A stretch of DNA of 64,000 bases from positions 1 to 64,000 of the forward strand of contig CAJTDQ010000008.1 in NCBI GenBank assembly GCA_910574895.1. The letters are read 5' to 3'. The translations under genes were made by a program, and so were the position numbers. Under the pieces are notes generated by a model, which had not been told where the DNA came from, searched no databases, and saw nothing but the letters and a program-made list of their open reading frames with translations. Numbering within the stretch: position 1 is the first letter of the stretch; each line of letters begins with the position of its first letter. Positions 51,227 to 60,580 of this stretch are shown piece by piece. The stretch is from Eubacteriaceae bacterium (GTDB lineage: Bacteria > Bacillota > Clostridia > Lachnospirales > Lachnospiraceae).

Positions 51227-51985
51227 ATGAGAGAAAAGATTGTACAGACTGCAGGAAGAGATAGTCTTGGAGAGTTTGCACCGATGTTTGCACATTTAAA
51301 TGATGATGTGCTGTTTGGAGAGGTATGGAATGAAGATACAATTTCAGTGAAAACAAAATGTATCATTACAGTAGTGTCTTTGATGGCATCAGGTATTACA
51401 GATTCTTCGTTGAAGCATCATTTAGAAAATGCAAAGAATCATGGAGTTACTAAAGAAGAAATTGCAGCCGTAATTACGCATGCAACAATGTATGTCGGCT
51501 GGCCAAAAGGATGGGCCGTATTCCGTTTGGCAAAAGAAATATGGAATGAGGAAACAGCGGAATTGACAGAAAAAGAGAAATATCAGAATAGTATCTTTTT
51601 CCCAATTGGGAAGACGAATGATGCTTTTGCCGAGTACTTTGTGGGACAGAGTTATCTTGCACAGGTATCAACAAAACAGATTCCGATTTTTAATGTGACA
51701 TTTGAGCCGGGATGCCGTAATAACTGGCATATTCATCATGCAAAGAGTGGTGGAGGACAGATGCTAATCTGTGTTGGAGGCAGAGGATATTATCAGGAAT
51801 GGGGAAAAGAAGCTGTTGAAATGGCACCGGGCAGCGTAATTAATATTCCGGCAAATGTGAAACACTGGCATGGTGCAGCTCCTGATTCGTGGTTTTCCCA
51901 TCTTGCTATTGAAATCCCAGGGGAAGAAACAGAGAATGAATGGTGCGAGCCGGTTTCAGAGGAAGAATATAATAAGTTGAAATGA
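51227..51985 (+). CDS. Carboxymuconolactone decarboxylase-cupin fusion
   Basis: 252 residues from ATG 51227, GGAGG upstream. N-terminal CMD/AhpD-like domain (residues 1-105): SVKTKCIITVVSLMASG, NHGVTKEEIAAVITHATMYVGWP. It lacks the CxxC of AhpD. C-terminal cupin (about 130-235): FEPGCRNNWHIHHAKSGGGQ, GSVINIPANVKHWHGAAPDSW, with metal-binding His. This fusion is common next to flavodoxin and oxidoreductase genes under LysR control. Confidence 0.87.
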   Translation: MREKIVQTAGRDSLGEFAPMFAHLNDDVLFGEVWNEDTISVKTKCIITVVSLMASGITDSSLKHHLENAKNHGVTKEEIAAVITHATMYVGWPKGWAVFRLAKEIWNEETAELTEKEKYQNSIFFPIGKTNDAFAEYFVGQSYLAQVSTKQIPIFNVTFEPGCRNNWHIHHAKSGGGQMLICVGGRGYYQEWGKEAVEMAPGSVINIPANVKHWHGAAPDSWFSHLAIEIPGEETENEWCEPVSEEEYNKLK

Positions 51986-52023
51986 TACAGAAATTCAAAT
52001 AGATATGATTGGAGGATAATATT

Positions 52024-52668
52024 ATGAAGAAAAAAATATTATTTTTATTATGTATATTAATTGTATTTACTTTTACAGCTTGTGGAAAAGAGGTAGAAAG
52101 AGGTGAAAATGCAGATATGAAAGAAAAGCTGATAGAGTCAACATCACAGAAAAAAATAGAATCTGATGATTCAAAGGTTGAAAAAGAAAAGAACGAAAAT
52201 GTTAGAGTGGTATATTTTTCTGCTACAGGAACAACAAAAGAAGTTGCCGGTACTCTTGCAGAAGTTTTAGAAACGGATGCTGTTGAAATTATTCCTCAGG
52301 AGACATATTCGTTTGGTGACTTAGACTATAATAATGATAATTGCAGGGCAAACAAGGAGATGAACGATGACAATTCAAGACCTGATATTAAAAATGATTT
52401 AAATGTAGTAAAGGAATGTGACATGGTATATATCGGCTATCCAATTTGGTGGGGAACAGCTCCGAGAATTATACAGACTTTTTTTGAAACATATGATTTA
52501 AGTGGAAAGACGGTTTATTTGTTCTGTACTTCCGGAGGAAGTGGTATAGAGCAGAGTGTCCAGGATTTACAGGAAAAATATAAAGATGTAAATATAGTCA
52601 GTGGTAAACGTTTTTCGGAAGGAGTTTCAGAAGAGGAAATTCGTGAATGGATGAATGAGAAAGAGTAA
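52024..52668 (+). CDS. Flavodoxin-domain lipoprotein
   Basis: 214 residues from ATG 52024, with GGAGG before. Lipoprotein signal ends FTFTACGK. Flavodoxin_4-type domain: FMN phosphate loop FSATGTTKEVAGTLA, then VYIGYPIWWGTAPRI and FCTSGGSGIEQS. It would place a flavin electron carrier on the outer face of the membrane. Operon with the CMD-cupin and aldo/keto reductase genes. Confidence 0.87.
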   Translation: MKKKILFLLCILIVFTFTACGKEVERGENADMKEKLIESTSQKKIESDDSKVEKEKNENVRVVYFSATGTTKEVAGTLAEVLETDAVEIIPQETYSFGDLDYNNDNCRANKEMNDDNSRPDIKNDLNVVKECDMVYIGYPIWWGTAPRIIQTFFETYDLSGKTVYLFCTSGGSGIEQSVQDLQEKYKDVNIVSGKRFSEGVSEEEIREWMNEKE

Positions 52669-52691
52669 ATAAAAAAGGAATGGTAAAGTAT

Positions 52692-53813
52692 ATGAGTGAT
52701 TTAGGAAAAGACATTAAAAAATTAGGGTTTGGATTGATGCGTCTTCCAAAGAAAGATGGCACTATTGATATAGAGCAGACAAAGGAAATGGTAGATTTGT
52801 TTTTAGAAGCAGGTTTTACATATTTTGATACAGCATGGGCTTATGCAGGAAGCGAGGATGCAATTCGTCAGGCACTGGTAGAGCGTTATCCAAGAGAAAG
52901 CTTCCAGCTTGCTACAAAAAATGCGGCATGGATTAATTGCAAGACAAAAGAAGAGGCTTATGAGCAGTTTGATGTATCTTTAAAACAGACAGGAGCAGGA
53001 TATTTTGACTTCTATTTACTCCACAATCTGGGAGAGGGAAGATCACATTATTTTGATGACTTCGACATGTGGAACTGGGTACAGGAAAAGAAAAAAGAAG
53101 GCTTGATTAAGCATGTCGGATTTTCGTTTCATTCAACACCAGAAGAATTGGAAAAAATTTTAGATGCACATCCTGAAATGGAATTTGTTCAATTACAGAT
53201 TAACTATGCTGATTGGGATAATCCTGCAGTACAGTCCAGACGTTGCTACGAAATAGCACGAAAGTATGGAAAACCTGTTATTATTATGGAGCCGGTAAAA
53301 GGTGGTATGTTGGCAACACCACCGGAAAGTGTAGAAAAGATATTAAAGGACTCAGAACCGGAGGCTTCGGCTGCATCTTGGGCAGTTCGTTTTGCTGCAA
53401 ATTTAGAAGGGGTCATCACTGTACTTTCAGGAATGAGTAATGTGGAACAAATGAAAGATAATATTTCTTATATGAAAGAGTTTACCGGATTAAGTGAAAA
53501 TCAACAAAGAACATTAGAAAAAGCGCGGGAAGAGCTTACTAAAATATCGCTGATTCCTTGTACTACATGTAATTATTGTGCTAAGGTATGCCCGATGAAC
53601 ATTGGCATTTCTGGTTCATTTACAGCAATTAATTATCTTACACTTTATAACGATATGGATATGGCAAAACATCAGGAAAACTGGCTTGTCGGTGGTCATG
53701 GACTAAAACGTGCAAATGAATGTATTCAGTGTGGAAAGTGTGAGGAAGCATGTCCACAGCAAATTAAAATCAGAGAACATTTGAGTGAGATTAGCGAGAC
53801 TTTGCTGAAATAA
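52692..53813 (+). CDS. Aldo/keto reductase with ferredoxin-type C-terminus
   Basis: 373 residues from ATG 52692 (AAGGA about 14 bases before; the ATG at 52680 is too close to the site). AKR barrel: FGLMRLPKKDG, FDTAWAYAGSE with Asp and Tyr, Lys in ATKNAAWI, and YLLHNLGEGRSH with His. C-terminal two 4Fe-4S motifs CTTCNYCAKVCP and CIQCGKCEEACP. A common Clostridial type, probably taking electrons from flavodoxin or ferredoxin. Confidence 0.9.
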   Translation: MSDLGKDIKKLGFGLMRLPKKDGTIDIEQTKEMVDLFLEAGFTYFDTAWAYAGSEDAIRQALVERYPRESFQLATKNAAWINCKTKEEAYEQFDVSLKQTGAGYFDFYLLHNLGEGRSHYFDDFDMWNWVQEKKKEGLIKHVGFSFHSTPEELEKILDAHPEMEFVQLQINYADWDNPAVQSRRCYEIARKYGKPVIIMEPVKGGMLATPPESVEKILKDSEPEASAASWAVRFAANLEGVITVLSGMSNVEQMKDNISYMKEFTGLSENQQRTLEKAREELTKISLIPCTTCNYCAKVCPMNIGISGSFTAINYLTLYNDMDMAKHQENWLVGGHGLKRANECIQCGKCEEACPQQIKIREHLSEISETLLK

Positions 53814-53897
53814 TTCTTCCGCAATCTTAATCTTTATTTTTTTACAAATCTATGATATTCTATTTCTAGGTTTTTTACGAATAGAAAGGAAAAGAAC

Positions 53898-54593
53898 ATG
53901 AACAGAGTTTTACTGAAATTGAGTGGAGAAGCACTTGCAGGAGATAAAAAAACAGGATTTGATGAGGATACTTGTGTAGCTGTAGCAAAGCAGGTGAAAT
54001 CAATTGTTGATAAGGGCGTTCAGGTGGCTATTGTTATTGGTGGAGGAAACTTCTGGAGAGGACGTACCAGTAATAAGATAGACAGACCAAAGGCAGATGG
54101 AATCGGAATGCTTGCTACAATCATGAATTGTATGTATGTTTCTGAAATTTTCAGAACTGAAGGAATGGATACCAATGTGTACACACCATTTACATGTGGT
54201 ACATGGACAAAGCTTTTTTCTAAAGATGAAGCGGTAGTTGATTTAGAGAAAGGAAAAGTTGTCTTCTTTGCAGGTGGCACAGGACATCCATATTTTTCAA
54301 CAGACATGACGATGGTACTTCGTGCTATTGAGATAGAAGCAGACTGTATCCTTGGAGCAAAGGCAATTGACGGTGTTTATGACAGTGATCCGGCTAAGAA
54401 TCCGAATGCAAAGAAGTACGACGAGCTTCCTATTTCAAAAATTGTTGATGACAGATTAGGAGTCATTGATTTAGCAGCAAGTGTTCTGGCTATGGAAAAT
54501 AAGATGCCTATGCTGTTGTTTGGACTGAATGAAGAAGATAGTATTAATAAGGCAGTCTCAGGAGAACAGATAGGAACAAAGATTACAGTGTAA
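53898..54593 (+). CDS. pyrH: UMP kinase
   Basis: 231 residues after AAAGGAAAAG. Amino-acid-kinase fold: VLLKLSGEALAG, VIGGGNFWRGR, DGIGMLATIMN, FAGGTGHPYFSTD, AKAIDGVYDSDP. Hexameric UMP kinase of pyrimidine synthesis. First of the housekeeping cluster, 19 bases before frr. Confidence 0.95.
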   Translation: MNRVLLKLSGEALAGDKKTGFDEDTCVAVAKQVKSIVDKGVQVAIVIGGGNFWRGRTSNKIDRPKADGIGMLATIMNCMYVSEIFRTEGMDTNVYTPFTCGTWTKLFSKDEAVVDLEKGKVVFFAGGTGHPYFSTDMTMVLRAIEIEADCILGAKAIDGVYDSDPAKNPNAKKYDELPISKIVDDRLGVIDLAASVLAMENKMPMLLFGLNEEDSINKAVSGEQIGTKITV

Positions 54594-54612
54594 AATAATG
54601 AAGGAGATTATT

Positions 54613-55167
54613 ATGGAAGAATTATTGATGACTTTTGAAGAAAAGATGGAGAAATCTTTAAATAACTTAAATGGTGAGTTTTCTACAATCAGAGCAGGAA
54701 GAGCAAATCCTCATGTCTTAGACAGAATTATGGTAGATTATTATGGCACACCAACACCAATACAGCAGGTAGGTAATGTATCTGTACCAGAGGCAAGAAT
54801 GATTGTTATCCAGCCATGGGATGTTTCTATTCTGAAAGAAGTAGAAAGAGCAATTATCATGTCAGACCTTGGAATTACACCAACAAATGACGGGAAACTG
54901 ATTCGTCTTGTATTTCCTGAATTGACAGAGGAAAGAAGAAAGGAATTAGCAAAGGACATTAAGAAAAAAGGCGAGAGTGCAAAGGTTGCAGTCAGAAATA
55001 TCAGAAGAGATGCCATTGATGCTGTAAAGAAAAAAGGAAAAGAAGATGGTTTTTCAGAGGATGATATTAAAGGATATGAAGACGACATCCAGAAGAATAC
55101 AGATGCATTTGTTAAGAAGATAGATGCAGCTGTTGATGCAAAAACAGACGAGATTATGACAGTTTAA
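54613..55167 (+). CDS. frr: Ribosome recycling factor
   Basis: 184 residues from ATG 54613 (AAGGAG upstream; earlier ATG at 54598 precedes that site). Family signature: STIRAGRANPHVLDRIMVDYYGTP, IQPWD, LGITPTNDGKLIRL, and the long helices of the three-helix bundle. Normal length. Confidence 0.95.
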   Translation: MEELLMTFEEKMEKSLNNLNGEFSTIRAGRANPHVLDRIMVDYYGTPTPIQQVGNVSVPEARMIVIQPWDVSILKEVERAIIMSDLGITPTNDGKLIRLVFPELTEERRKELAKDIKKKGESAKVAVRNIRRDAIDAVKKKGKEDGFSEDDIKGYEDDIQKNTDAFVKKIDAAVDAKTDEIMTV

Positions 55168-55185
55168 TGATAAACGTACGAAATA

Positions 55186-55214
55186 AGAGGAAACAGTTGT
55201 TTCCTCTATTTTCC
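55186..55214 (+). terminator. Possible terminator between frr and uppS
   Basis: AGAGGAAAC (55186-55194) pairs with GTTTCCTCT (55199-55207), followed by ATTTT. Weak T-run, so partial read-through to uppS is likely. Confidence 0.5.
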
Positions 55215-55309
55215 GTTATAAGAACAATAGAACTGGGAGTATATGCAGAGTAGAAAATAATACTTCCGGTATAATGAACCTGAAAAAGATTAGTGAAACG
55301 GAGCATATT

Positions 55310-56038
55310 ATGGCAGAGAAAATTGACGTAACAGGAATGAAGATACCGGAGCATGTAGCGATTATATTAGATGGAAACGGACGCTGGGCAAAGAAGCGCT
55401 TTCTTCCACGAAATGCAGGACATGCAGCAGGAGCAAAAACTGTTGAAAAGATAATAGAAGATGCCCATGATTTGGGAATTAAATATATGACAATGTATGC
55501 TTTTTCTACAGAAAACTGGAATCGTCCGGAAAGTGAAGTAAAAGCTCTTATGAAACTACTAAGAAATTATTTGAAGGACTGTATTGAGAGAGCAAATAAA
55601 AATGATATGAAGTGTCTTGTAATAGGAGATAAATCCCGTTTAGACCAGGATATTGTTGATAAGATTAACGAGTTAGAGGAATGTTCTAAGGAGAATCAGG
55701 GGATTACATTTATTATTGCGCTGAATTATGGAAGCAGAGACGAGATTCGAAGAGCGATGACAAAGATGGCACAGGATTGTAAAGAAGGAAAAATGAATCC
55801 GGAAGATATTACAGAAAGTACTATTAGTGATTATCTTGATACAAAAGGAATTCCTGATCCTGACTTGTTGATTCGTACGAGTGGAGAAATCAGACTGTCT
55901 AATTATTTATTATGGCAGCTGGCATATACTGAATTTTATTTTACAGATGTATTATGGCCGGATTTTAATAAAGAAGAATTAAAAAAAGCGATTGTAAAAT
56001 ATAATCAGCGTGACAGACGTTTTGGTGGTGTGAAATAA
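55310..56038 (+). CDS. uppS: Undecaprenyl diphosphate synthase
   Basis: 242 residues from ATG 55310 (GGAG before; longer frame from 55274 has no site). Motifs: HVAIILDGNGRWAKKR with the Asp that binds diphosphate Mg, NAGHAAGAKTV, FSTENWNRP, LNYGSRDEI, PDLLIRTSGEIRLSNYLLWQ. Makes the lipid carrier for wall synthesis. Confidence 0.95.
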   Translation: MAEKIDVTGMKIPEHVAIILDGNGRWAKKRFLPRNAGHAAGAKTVEKIIEDAHDLGIKYMTMYAFSTENWNRPESEVKALMKLLRNYLKDCIERANKNDMKCLVIGDKSRLDQDIVDKINELEECSKENQGITFIIALNYGSRDEIRRAMTKMAQDCKEGKMNPEDITESTISDYLDTKGIPDPDLLIRTSGEIRLSNYLLWQLAYTEFYFTDVLWPDFNKEELKKAIVKYNQRDRRFGGVK

Positions 56039-56130
56039 AAAATCTATCCAATAGATGAAAAGAACACGGTGCGCAGTGAGACATGAAGAAAAGTGTAACA
56101 CAGTGCACAGTGAGATTGAGAGGAAAGAAA

Positions 56131-56955
56131 ATGGTACTTAGCAAATTTGCAAATAAGTCTTTTGTGACAAGATTAATTAGTGGAATTGTATTGGTCGGGC
56201 TGATGCTGGCAACAATTATTCCGGGAGGAACTGTTTTGTTTGTCGCAAACATGCTTATTTCGCTAGTGGGAGTATATGAATTGTATAAGGTAATGGGACT
56301 TGAGAAATCATTGCCGGGTGTGACAGGATATGTGGCAACAATTTCCTATTATGCATTATTATTCACACAGAAAACACAATATATTACTATATTGTTTATT
56401 GTATTCTTGATTGCGTTACTGGCACAGTATGTTTTTATGTTTCCGCAATATAAGACAGAGCAGGTGTCTAATGCGATTATGTGTATGTTATATGCCGGTG
56501 TGCTTCTCTCATATATTTATATAGTAAGAGAAGGGAACAATGGGGCATATACGGTATGGTTGATATTTTTATGTTCATGGGCCAGTGATACATGTGCTTA
56601 TGTGGCGGGAGTGGCATTTGGAAAACATAAAATGGCACCGGTACTCAGCCCTAAAAAATCTATTGAGGGCGCAGTCGGAGGTGTTGTAGGTGCTGCTGTT
56701 TTAGGGGCAGTTTATGCAGCTGTATTTATTGATAAGATACAGTTAAGTGTTAATCCAGTCATGGTATTTGCAGTTATCTGTGCAGTTGGTGCATTAATTT
56801 CCATGGTAGGAGATTTGGCAGCATCTGCTATTAAGAGAAATCACGATATTAAAGATTATGGAACATTGATTCCCGGACATGGTGGAATCATGGATAGATT
56901 TGACAGTGTGATATATGTCGCACCGATTATCTGGATATTACTTCAGATATTTTAA
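56131..56955 (+). CDS. cdsA: Phosphatidate cytidylyltransferase
   Basis: 274 residues from ATG 56131 (GAGAGGAAAG). About eight hydrophobic segments and the signature SWASDTCAYVAG, LSPKKSIEGAVGG and SAIKRNHDIKDYGTLIPGHGGIMDRFDS. Makes CDP-diacylglycerol for phospholipids. Upstream, ACGGTGCGCAGTGAGACA and ACAGTGCACAGTGAGATT form a short direct repeat. Confidence 0.94.
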   Translation: MVLSKFANKSFVTRLISGIVLVGLMLATIIPGGTVLFVANMLISLVGVYELYKVMGLEKSLPGVTGYVATISYYALLFTQKTQYITILFIVFLIALLAQYVFMFPQYKTEQVSNAIMCMLYAGVLLSYIYIVREGNNGAYTVWLIFLCSWASDTCAYVAGVAFGKHKMAPVLSPKKSIEGAVGGVVGAAVLGAVYAAVFIDKIQLSVNPVMVFAVICAVGALISMVGDLAASAIKRNHDIKDYGTLIPGHGGIMDRFDSVIYVAPIIWILLQIF

Positions 56956-57025
56956 GAGAAAAGCTGATATGAAATGAGTTTTTGCATACAAAATGCAGGA
57001 ACAAAATAATATAATGGAGAAAATA

Positions 57026-58168
57026 ATGAAAAATATATCAATTTTAGGCTCTACCGGTTCTATTGGAACACAGACTCTAGATATTGTGAGGGCCAATAAT
57101 GATTTAAATGTCGTTGCGATTGCAGCAGGTTCTAATGTAAAGATGTTGGAAGAACAGATACGTGAATTCCATCCAAAACTTGTATGTGTATACAATGAAG
57201 AGGCAGCAGGAAGACTAAAGACAGCAGTTGCAGATACAGATGTGAAAGTCGTAGCAGGAATGGATGGTTTGATAGAGGCTGCTACATATAATAGTGCTCA
57301 GATTGTTGTGACAGCATTTGTGGGAATGATAGGTATCCGTCCGACACTGGAGGCTATTAAAGCAGGAAAAGATATCGCATTGGCAAACAAGGAAACTTTG
57401 GTTACAGCAGGCCATCTGGTAATGGAAGCTGCAAAAGAATATGGTGTAAAGATTCTTCCGGTAGATAGTGAACACAGTGCGATATTTCAGTCACTAAATG
57501 GTGAGAATAAAAAAGAAATTGATAAGATTTTACTGACTGCATCGGGAGGTCCTTTCAGAGGATGGACCAGAGAGCAGATGAAAAATGTGCAGGTGGAAGA
57601 TGCGCTGAAGCATCCAAACTGGGCGATGGGACAGAAAATCACTATAGATTCAGCTACAATGGTAAACAAAGGACTGGAAGTCATTGAGGCAAAGTGGCTG
57701 TTTGATGTAGACATTGATCATGTGCAGGCAGTGGTTCAGCCTCAGAGTATTATTCATTCGATGGTGCAGTATAAAGATGGTGCAGTGATTGCCCAGCTTG
57801 GAACACCGGATATGAAACTGCCAATACAGTATGCATTATATTATCCTGAGAGAAGGTATCTGGCAGGAGACAGACTTGATTTTGCAAAAATCGGTCAGAT
57901 TACATTTGAAGAACCGGATTTAAATAACTTTGCAGGGCTGAAAATGGCATATGAGGCAGGGCGAATGGGTGGTTCCATGCCGACTGTATTTAATGCAGCA
58001 AATGAAAAAGCAGTAGCAAAGTTTTTAAATAGAAAAATCGGATTTTTGGATATTACAGATATGATTCAATATTGTATGGAGCAACATGAAAATATTAATC
58101 ATCCGACAGTAGAACAAATATTAGAAATAGAACAATGGGTATATGAGCTTATTGAGAATAGGTGGTAG
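57026..58168 (+). CDS. dxr: 1-deoxy-D-xylulose 5-phosphate reductoisomerase
   Basis: 380 residues from ATG 57026, TGGAG upstream. NADPH site ILGSTGSIGTQTLDIV, ALANKETLVTAG, catalytic PVDSEHSAIFQSL, TASGGPFRG, HPNWAMGQKITIDSATMVNKG. Second step of the MEP isoprenoid route; ispG follows two genes later. Its stop sits three bases before the rseP start. Confidence 0.96.
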   Translation: MKNISILGSTGSIGTQTLDIVRANNDLNVVAIAAGSNVKMLEEQIREFHPKLVCVYNEEAAGRLKTAVADTDVKVVAGMDGLIEAATYNSAQIVVTAFVGMIGIRPTLEAIKAGKDIALANKETLVTAGHLVMEAAKEYGVKILPVDSEHSAIFQSLNGENKKEIDKILLTASGGPFRGWTREQMKNVQVEDALKHPNWAMGQKITIDSATMVNKGLEVIEAKWLFDVDIDHVQAVVQPQSIIHSMVQYKDGAVIAQLGTPDMKLPIQYALYYPERRYLAGDRLDFAKIGQITFEEPDLNNFAGLKMAYEAGRMGGSMPTVFNAANEKAVAKFLNRKIGFLDITDMIQYCMEQHENINHPTVEQILEIEQWVYELIENRW

Positions 58169-58170
58169 AA

Positions 58171-59472
58171 ATGCAGACAGCAATTAGTATAATTATAGCG
58201 TTAATAATTTTTGGAGTGTTGGTTTTAATTCATGAGTTTGGCCATTTTATTGTAGCAAAGAAAAATGGCGTAGTGGTTAATGAGTTTTCTATTGGTATGG
58301 GACCAAGAATATTCAGCCGTGTGGCAAAAAGCGGCACAAGATATTCAATCAAGGTTCTTCCGTTAGGCGGTTCATGTGCGATGCTCGGTGAAGATGAGGA
58401 TAATGAGGAAGAAGGTTCATTTAATTCAAAATCTATCTGGGCAAGAAGTGCGATTATATTTGCCGGACCGTTTTTTAATTTTATTTTAGCTTTTGTTCTG
58501 GCATTAATTGTGATTGGTGCTGCAGGGGCAGATGTGTCTTATGTAACCAGTGTGGATAAAAATTCGGCAGCTTATGAGGCAGGACTTCGTGAGGGTGACA
58601 GAATTACAAAGTATAATGGTGCACATGCTACACTTGGAAGAGAAATTTATTTAGAAGACTATGTAAATCCTTTAGATGGTAGTGAAATTTCCATATCTTT
58701 TGTAAGGGATGGAGAAAAGAAAACAATAAAGTATACTCCAAATACAGAAAAAAGATATATCGTTGGTATGAACTATAGTGCTACAGACACACAGGCAGAG
58801 ATTTCACAGGTTAACAGAGAATCTGCCATGGCAGAGGCAGGAGTGCAGCCGGGAGATGTTGTCACAGAGATTGATGGAGTAAAGATTACAACAGGAAAGC
58901 AGATGTCAGAGCATATTGCTGCACATCCATTTGGAGAGAAAGAAGTACATCTTACATTAGATAGAAAAGGTGAGGAAGTTAAGGTTGTGGTAAAACCACA
59001 GATGACGAAGATTGCAAATAGTGGGTTTACTTATAATCTTGGAAGAGAGAAGCAGTCTGTAGGCGGAGTAATTAAGTATAGTTTTACAGAAGTCAGATAT
59101 GAGATTGCCACCGTTTTAAAGAGTCTGAAAATGTTAGTGACAGGTAAAGTGTCAGCAAATGAAGTTTCGGGACCGGTAGGAATCGTAAACGTTATTGGAG
59201 ATACGTATACTACTGCAAAATCAGAGGGGGTAGCAATAACGATATTAACATTGCTCAATCTGGCAATTATGCTCAGTGCAAATTTAGGTGTTATGAACTT
59301 ACTTCCGATTCCGGCACTAGATGGTGGAAGATTGTTCTTATATCTGATAGAGATTATTACAAGAAAGAAAATTCCTAAGGATAAGGAAGGAATGATACAT
59401 TTTATAGGATTTATTTTATTAATGGCTTTGATGGTGTTCCTTGTGTTTAATGATATCCGGAAGTTGATCTAA
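58171..59472 (+). CDS. rseP: RseP-type site-2 protease
   Basis: 433 residues from ATG 58171, the AGGTGG site lying in the end of dxr. Zinc motif HEFGHF in helix 1, two PDZ domains (YVTSVDKNSAAYEAGLREGD; AMAEAGVQPGDVVTEIDG), then the second metal region NLLPIPALDGGRLF. Two PDZ units rather than one is worth noting for a Firmicute RasP. Cleaves anti-sigma factors and signal peptide remnants in the membrane. Confidence 0.94.
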   Translation: MQTAISIIIALIIFGVLVLIHEFGHFIVAKKNGVVVNEFSIGMGPRIFSRVAKSGTRYSIKVLPLGGSCAMLGEDEDNEEEGSFNSKSIWARSAIIFAGPFFNFILAFVLALIVIGAAGADVSYVTSVDKNSAAYEAGLREGDRITKYNGAHATLGREIYLEDYVNPLDGSEISISFVRDGEKKTIKYTPNTEKRYIVGMNYSATDTQAEISQVNRESAMAEAGVQPGDVVTEIDGVKITTGKQMSEHIAAHPFGEKEVHLTLDRKGEEVKVVVKPQMTKIANSGFTYNLGREKQSVGGVIKYSFTEVRYEIATVLKSLKMLVTGKVSANEVSGPVGIVNVIGDTYTTAKSEGVAITILTLLNLAIMLSANLGVMNLLPIPALDGGRLFLYLIEIITRKKIPKDKEGMIHFIGFILLMALMVFLVFNDIRKLI

Positions 59473-59523
59473 GGTTGAGATATCCGGAAGCATCATAGAT
59501 TAGGGATTGTAAGGTGAAATGTT

Positions 59524-60579
59524 ATGTTAAGAGAGAATACAAAAGTAATTCAGATTGGAAATAAAGTAATTGGCGGAGGAAATCCTATTCTGATTCAGTC
59601 TATGACAAATACAAAGACAGAAGATGTAGAAGCTACGGTAAATCAGATTAAAGAGTTAGAGGCGGCAGGCTGTGATATTATCCGATGTGCCGTGCCTACC
59701 ATGGAGGCGGCAGAAGCAATCGCACAGATAAAGAAACTGATTTCTATTCCGCTTGTTGCAGACATACATTTTGATTACCGTCTGGCTATTGCAGCCATGG
59801 AAAATGGTGCAGACAAGATTCGTATCAATCCGGGAAATATAGGAGATATCTCCAAAGTAAAAGCTGTCGTAGATGTGGCAAAGGAAAAGAATATTCCTAT
59901 CAGAGTCGGTGTGAACAGCGGTTCATTAGAAAAGAATATTTTAGAAAAGTATGGTAAGGTGACTGCTGAAGGAATTGTAGAAAGTGCTTTAGATAAAGTC
60001 AAAATTATCGAAGATTTGGGATATGATAATCTCGTTATCAGTATCAAATCATCTGATGTAATGATGTGTGTCAAAGCATATGAACTGATTGCACAGAAGA
60101 CCGATTACCCTTTACATGTAGGAATCACAGAATCCGGTACAATTACTTCCGGAAATATTAAATCGGCATTAGGATTGGGACTGATTTTAAATCAGGGGAT
60201 TGGTGATACAATCAGAGTTTCTCTCACAGGAGCACCTGTAGAAGAGATTGCCAGTGCAAAGCTGATTTTAAAGACATTAGGGCTTAGACAAGGCGGAATA
60301 TCCGTTGTTTCCTGTCCGACCTGTGGAAGAACACAGATTGACTTAATCGGACTGGCAGGAAAAGTAGAAAAAATGGTTACAAAATATGATTTAGATATAA
60401 AAGTTGCTGTTATGGGATGTGTTGTGAATGGACCGGGAGAGGCCAGAGAAGCAGACATTGGTATTGCCGGAGGTAAAGGCGAAGGACTTCTGATAAAGAA
60501 AGGTGAAGTAATTAAAAAAATACCCGAAGAACAGTTATTAGATACTCTTGAAGATGAATTGAAACACTGGAGGAATTAA
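59524..60579 (+). CDS. ispG: 4-hydroxy-3-methylbut-2-en-1-yl diphosphate synthase
   Basis: 351 residues. N-terminal TIM barrel (GGGNPILIQSMTNTKTEDV, VADIHFDYRLA, DKIRINPGNIGD), C-terminal 4Fe-4S part with CPTCGR and MGCVVNGPGEA. Sixth MEP pathway step. Ends one base before the polC start. Confidence 0.96.
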   Translation: MLRENTKVIQIGNKVIGGGNPILIQSMTNTKTEDVEATVNQIKELEAAGCDIIRCAVPTMEAAEAIAQIKKLISIPLVADIHFDYRLAIAAMENGADKIRINPGNIGDISKVKAVVDVAKEKNIPIRVGVNSGSLEKNILEKYGKVTAEGIVESALDKVKIIEDLGYDNLVISIKSSDVMMCVKAYELIAQKTDYPLHVGITESGTITSGNIKSALGLGLILNQGIGDTIRVSLTGAPVEEIASAKLILKTLGLRQGGISVVSCPTCGRTQIDLIGLAGKVEKMVTKYDLDIKVAVMGCVVNGPGEAREADIGIAGGKGEGLLIKKGEVIKKIPEEQLLDTLEDELKHWRN

Positions 60580-60580
60580 G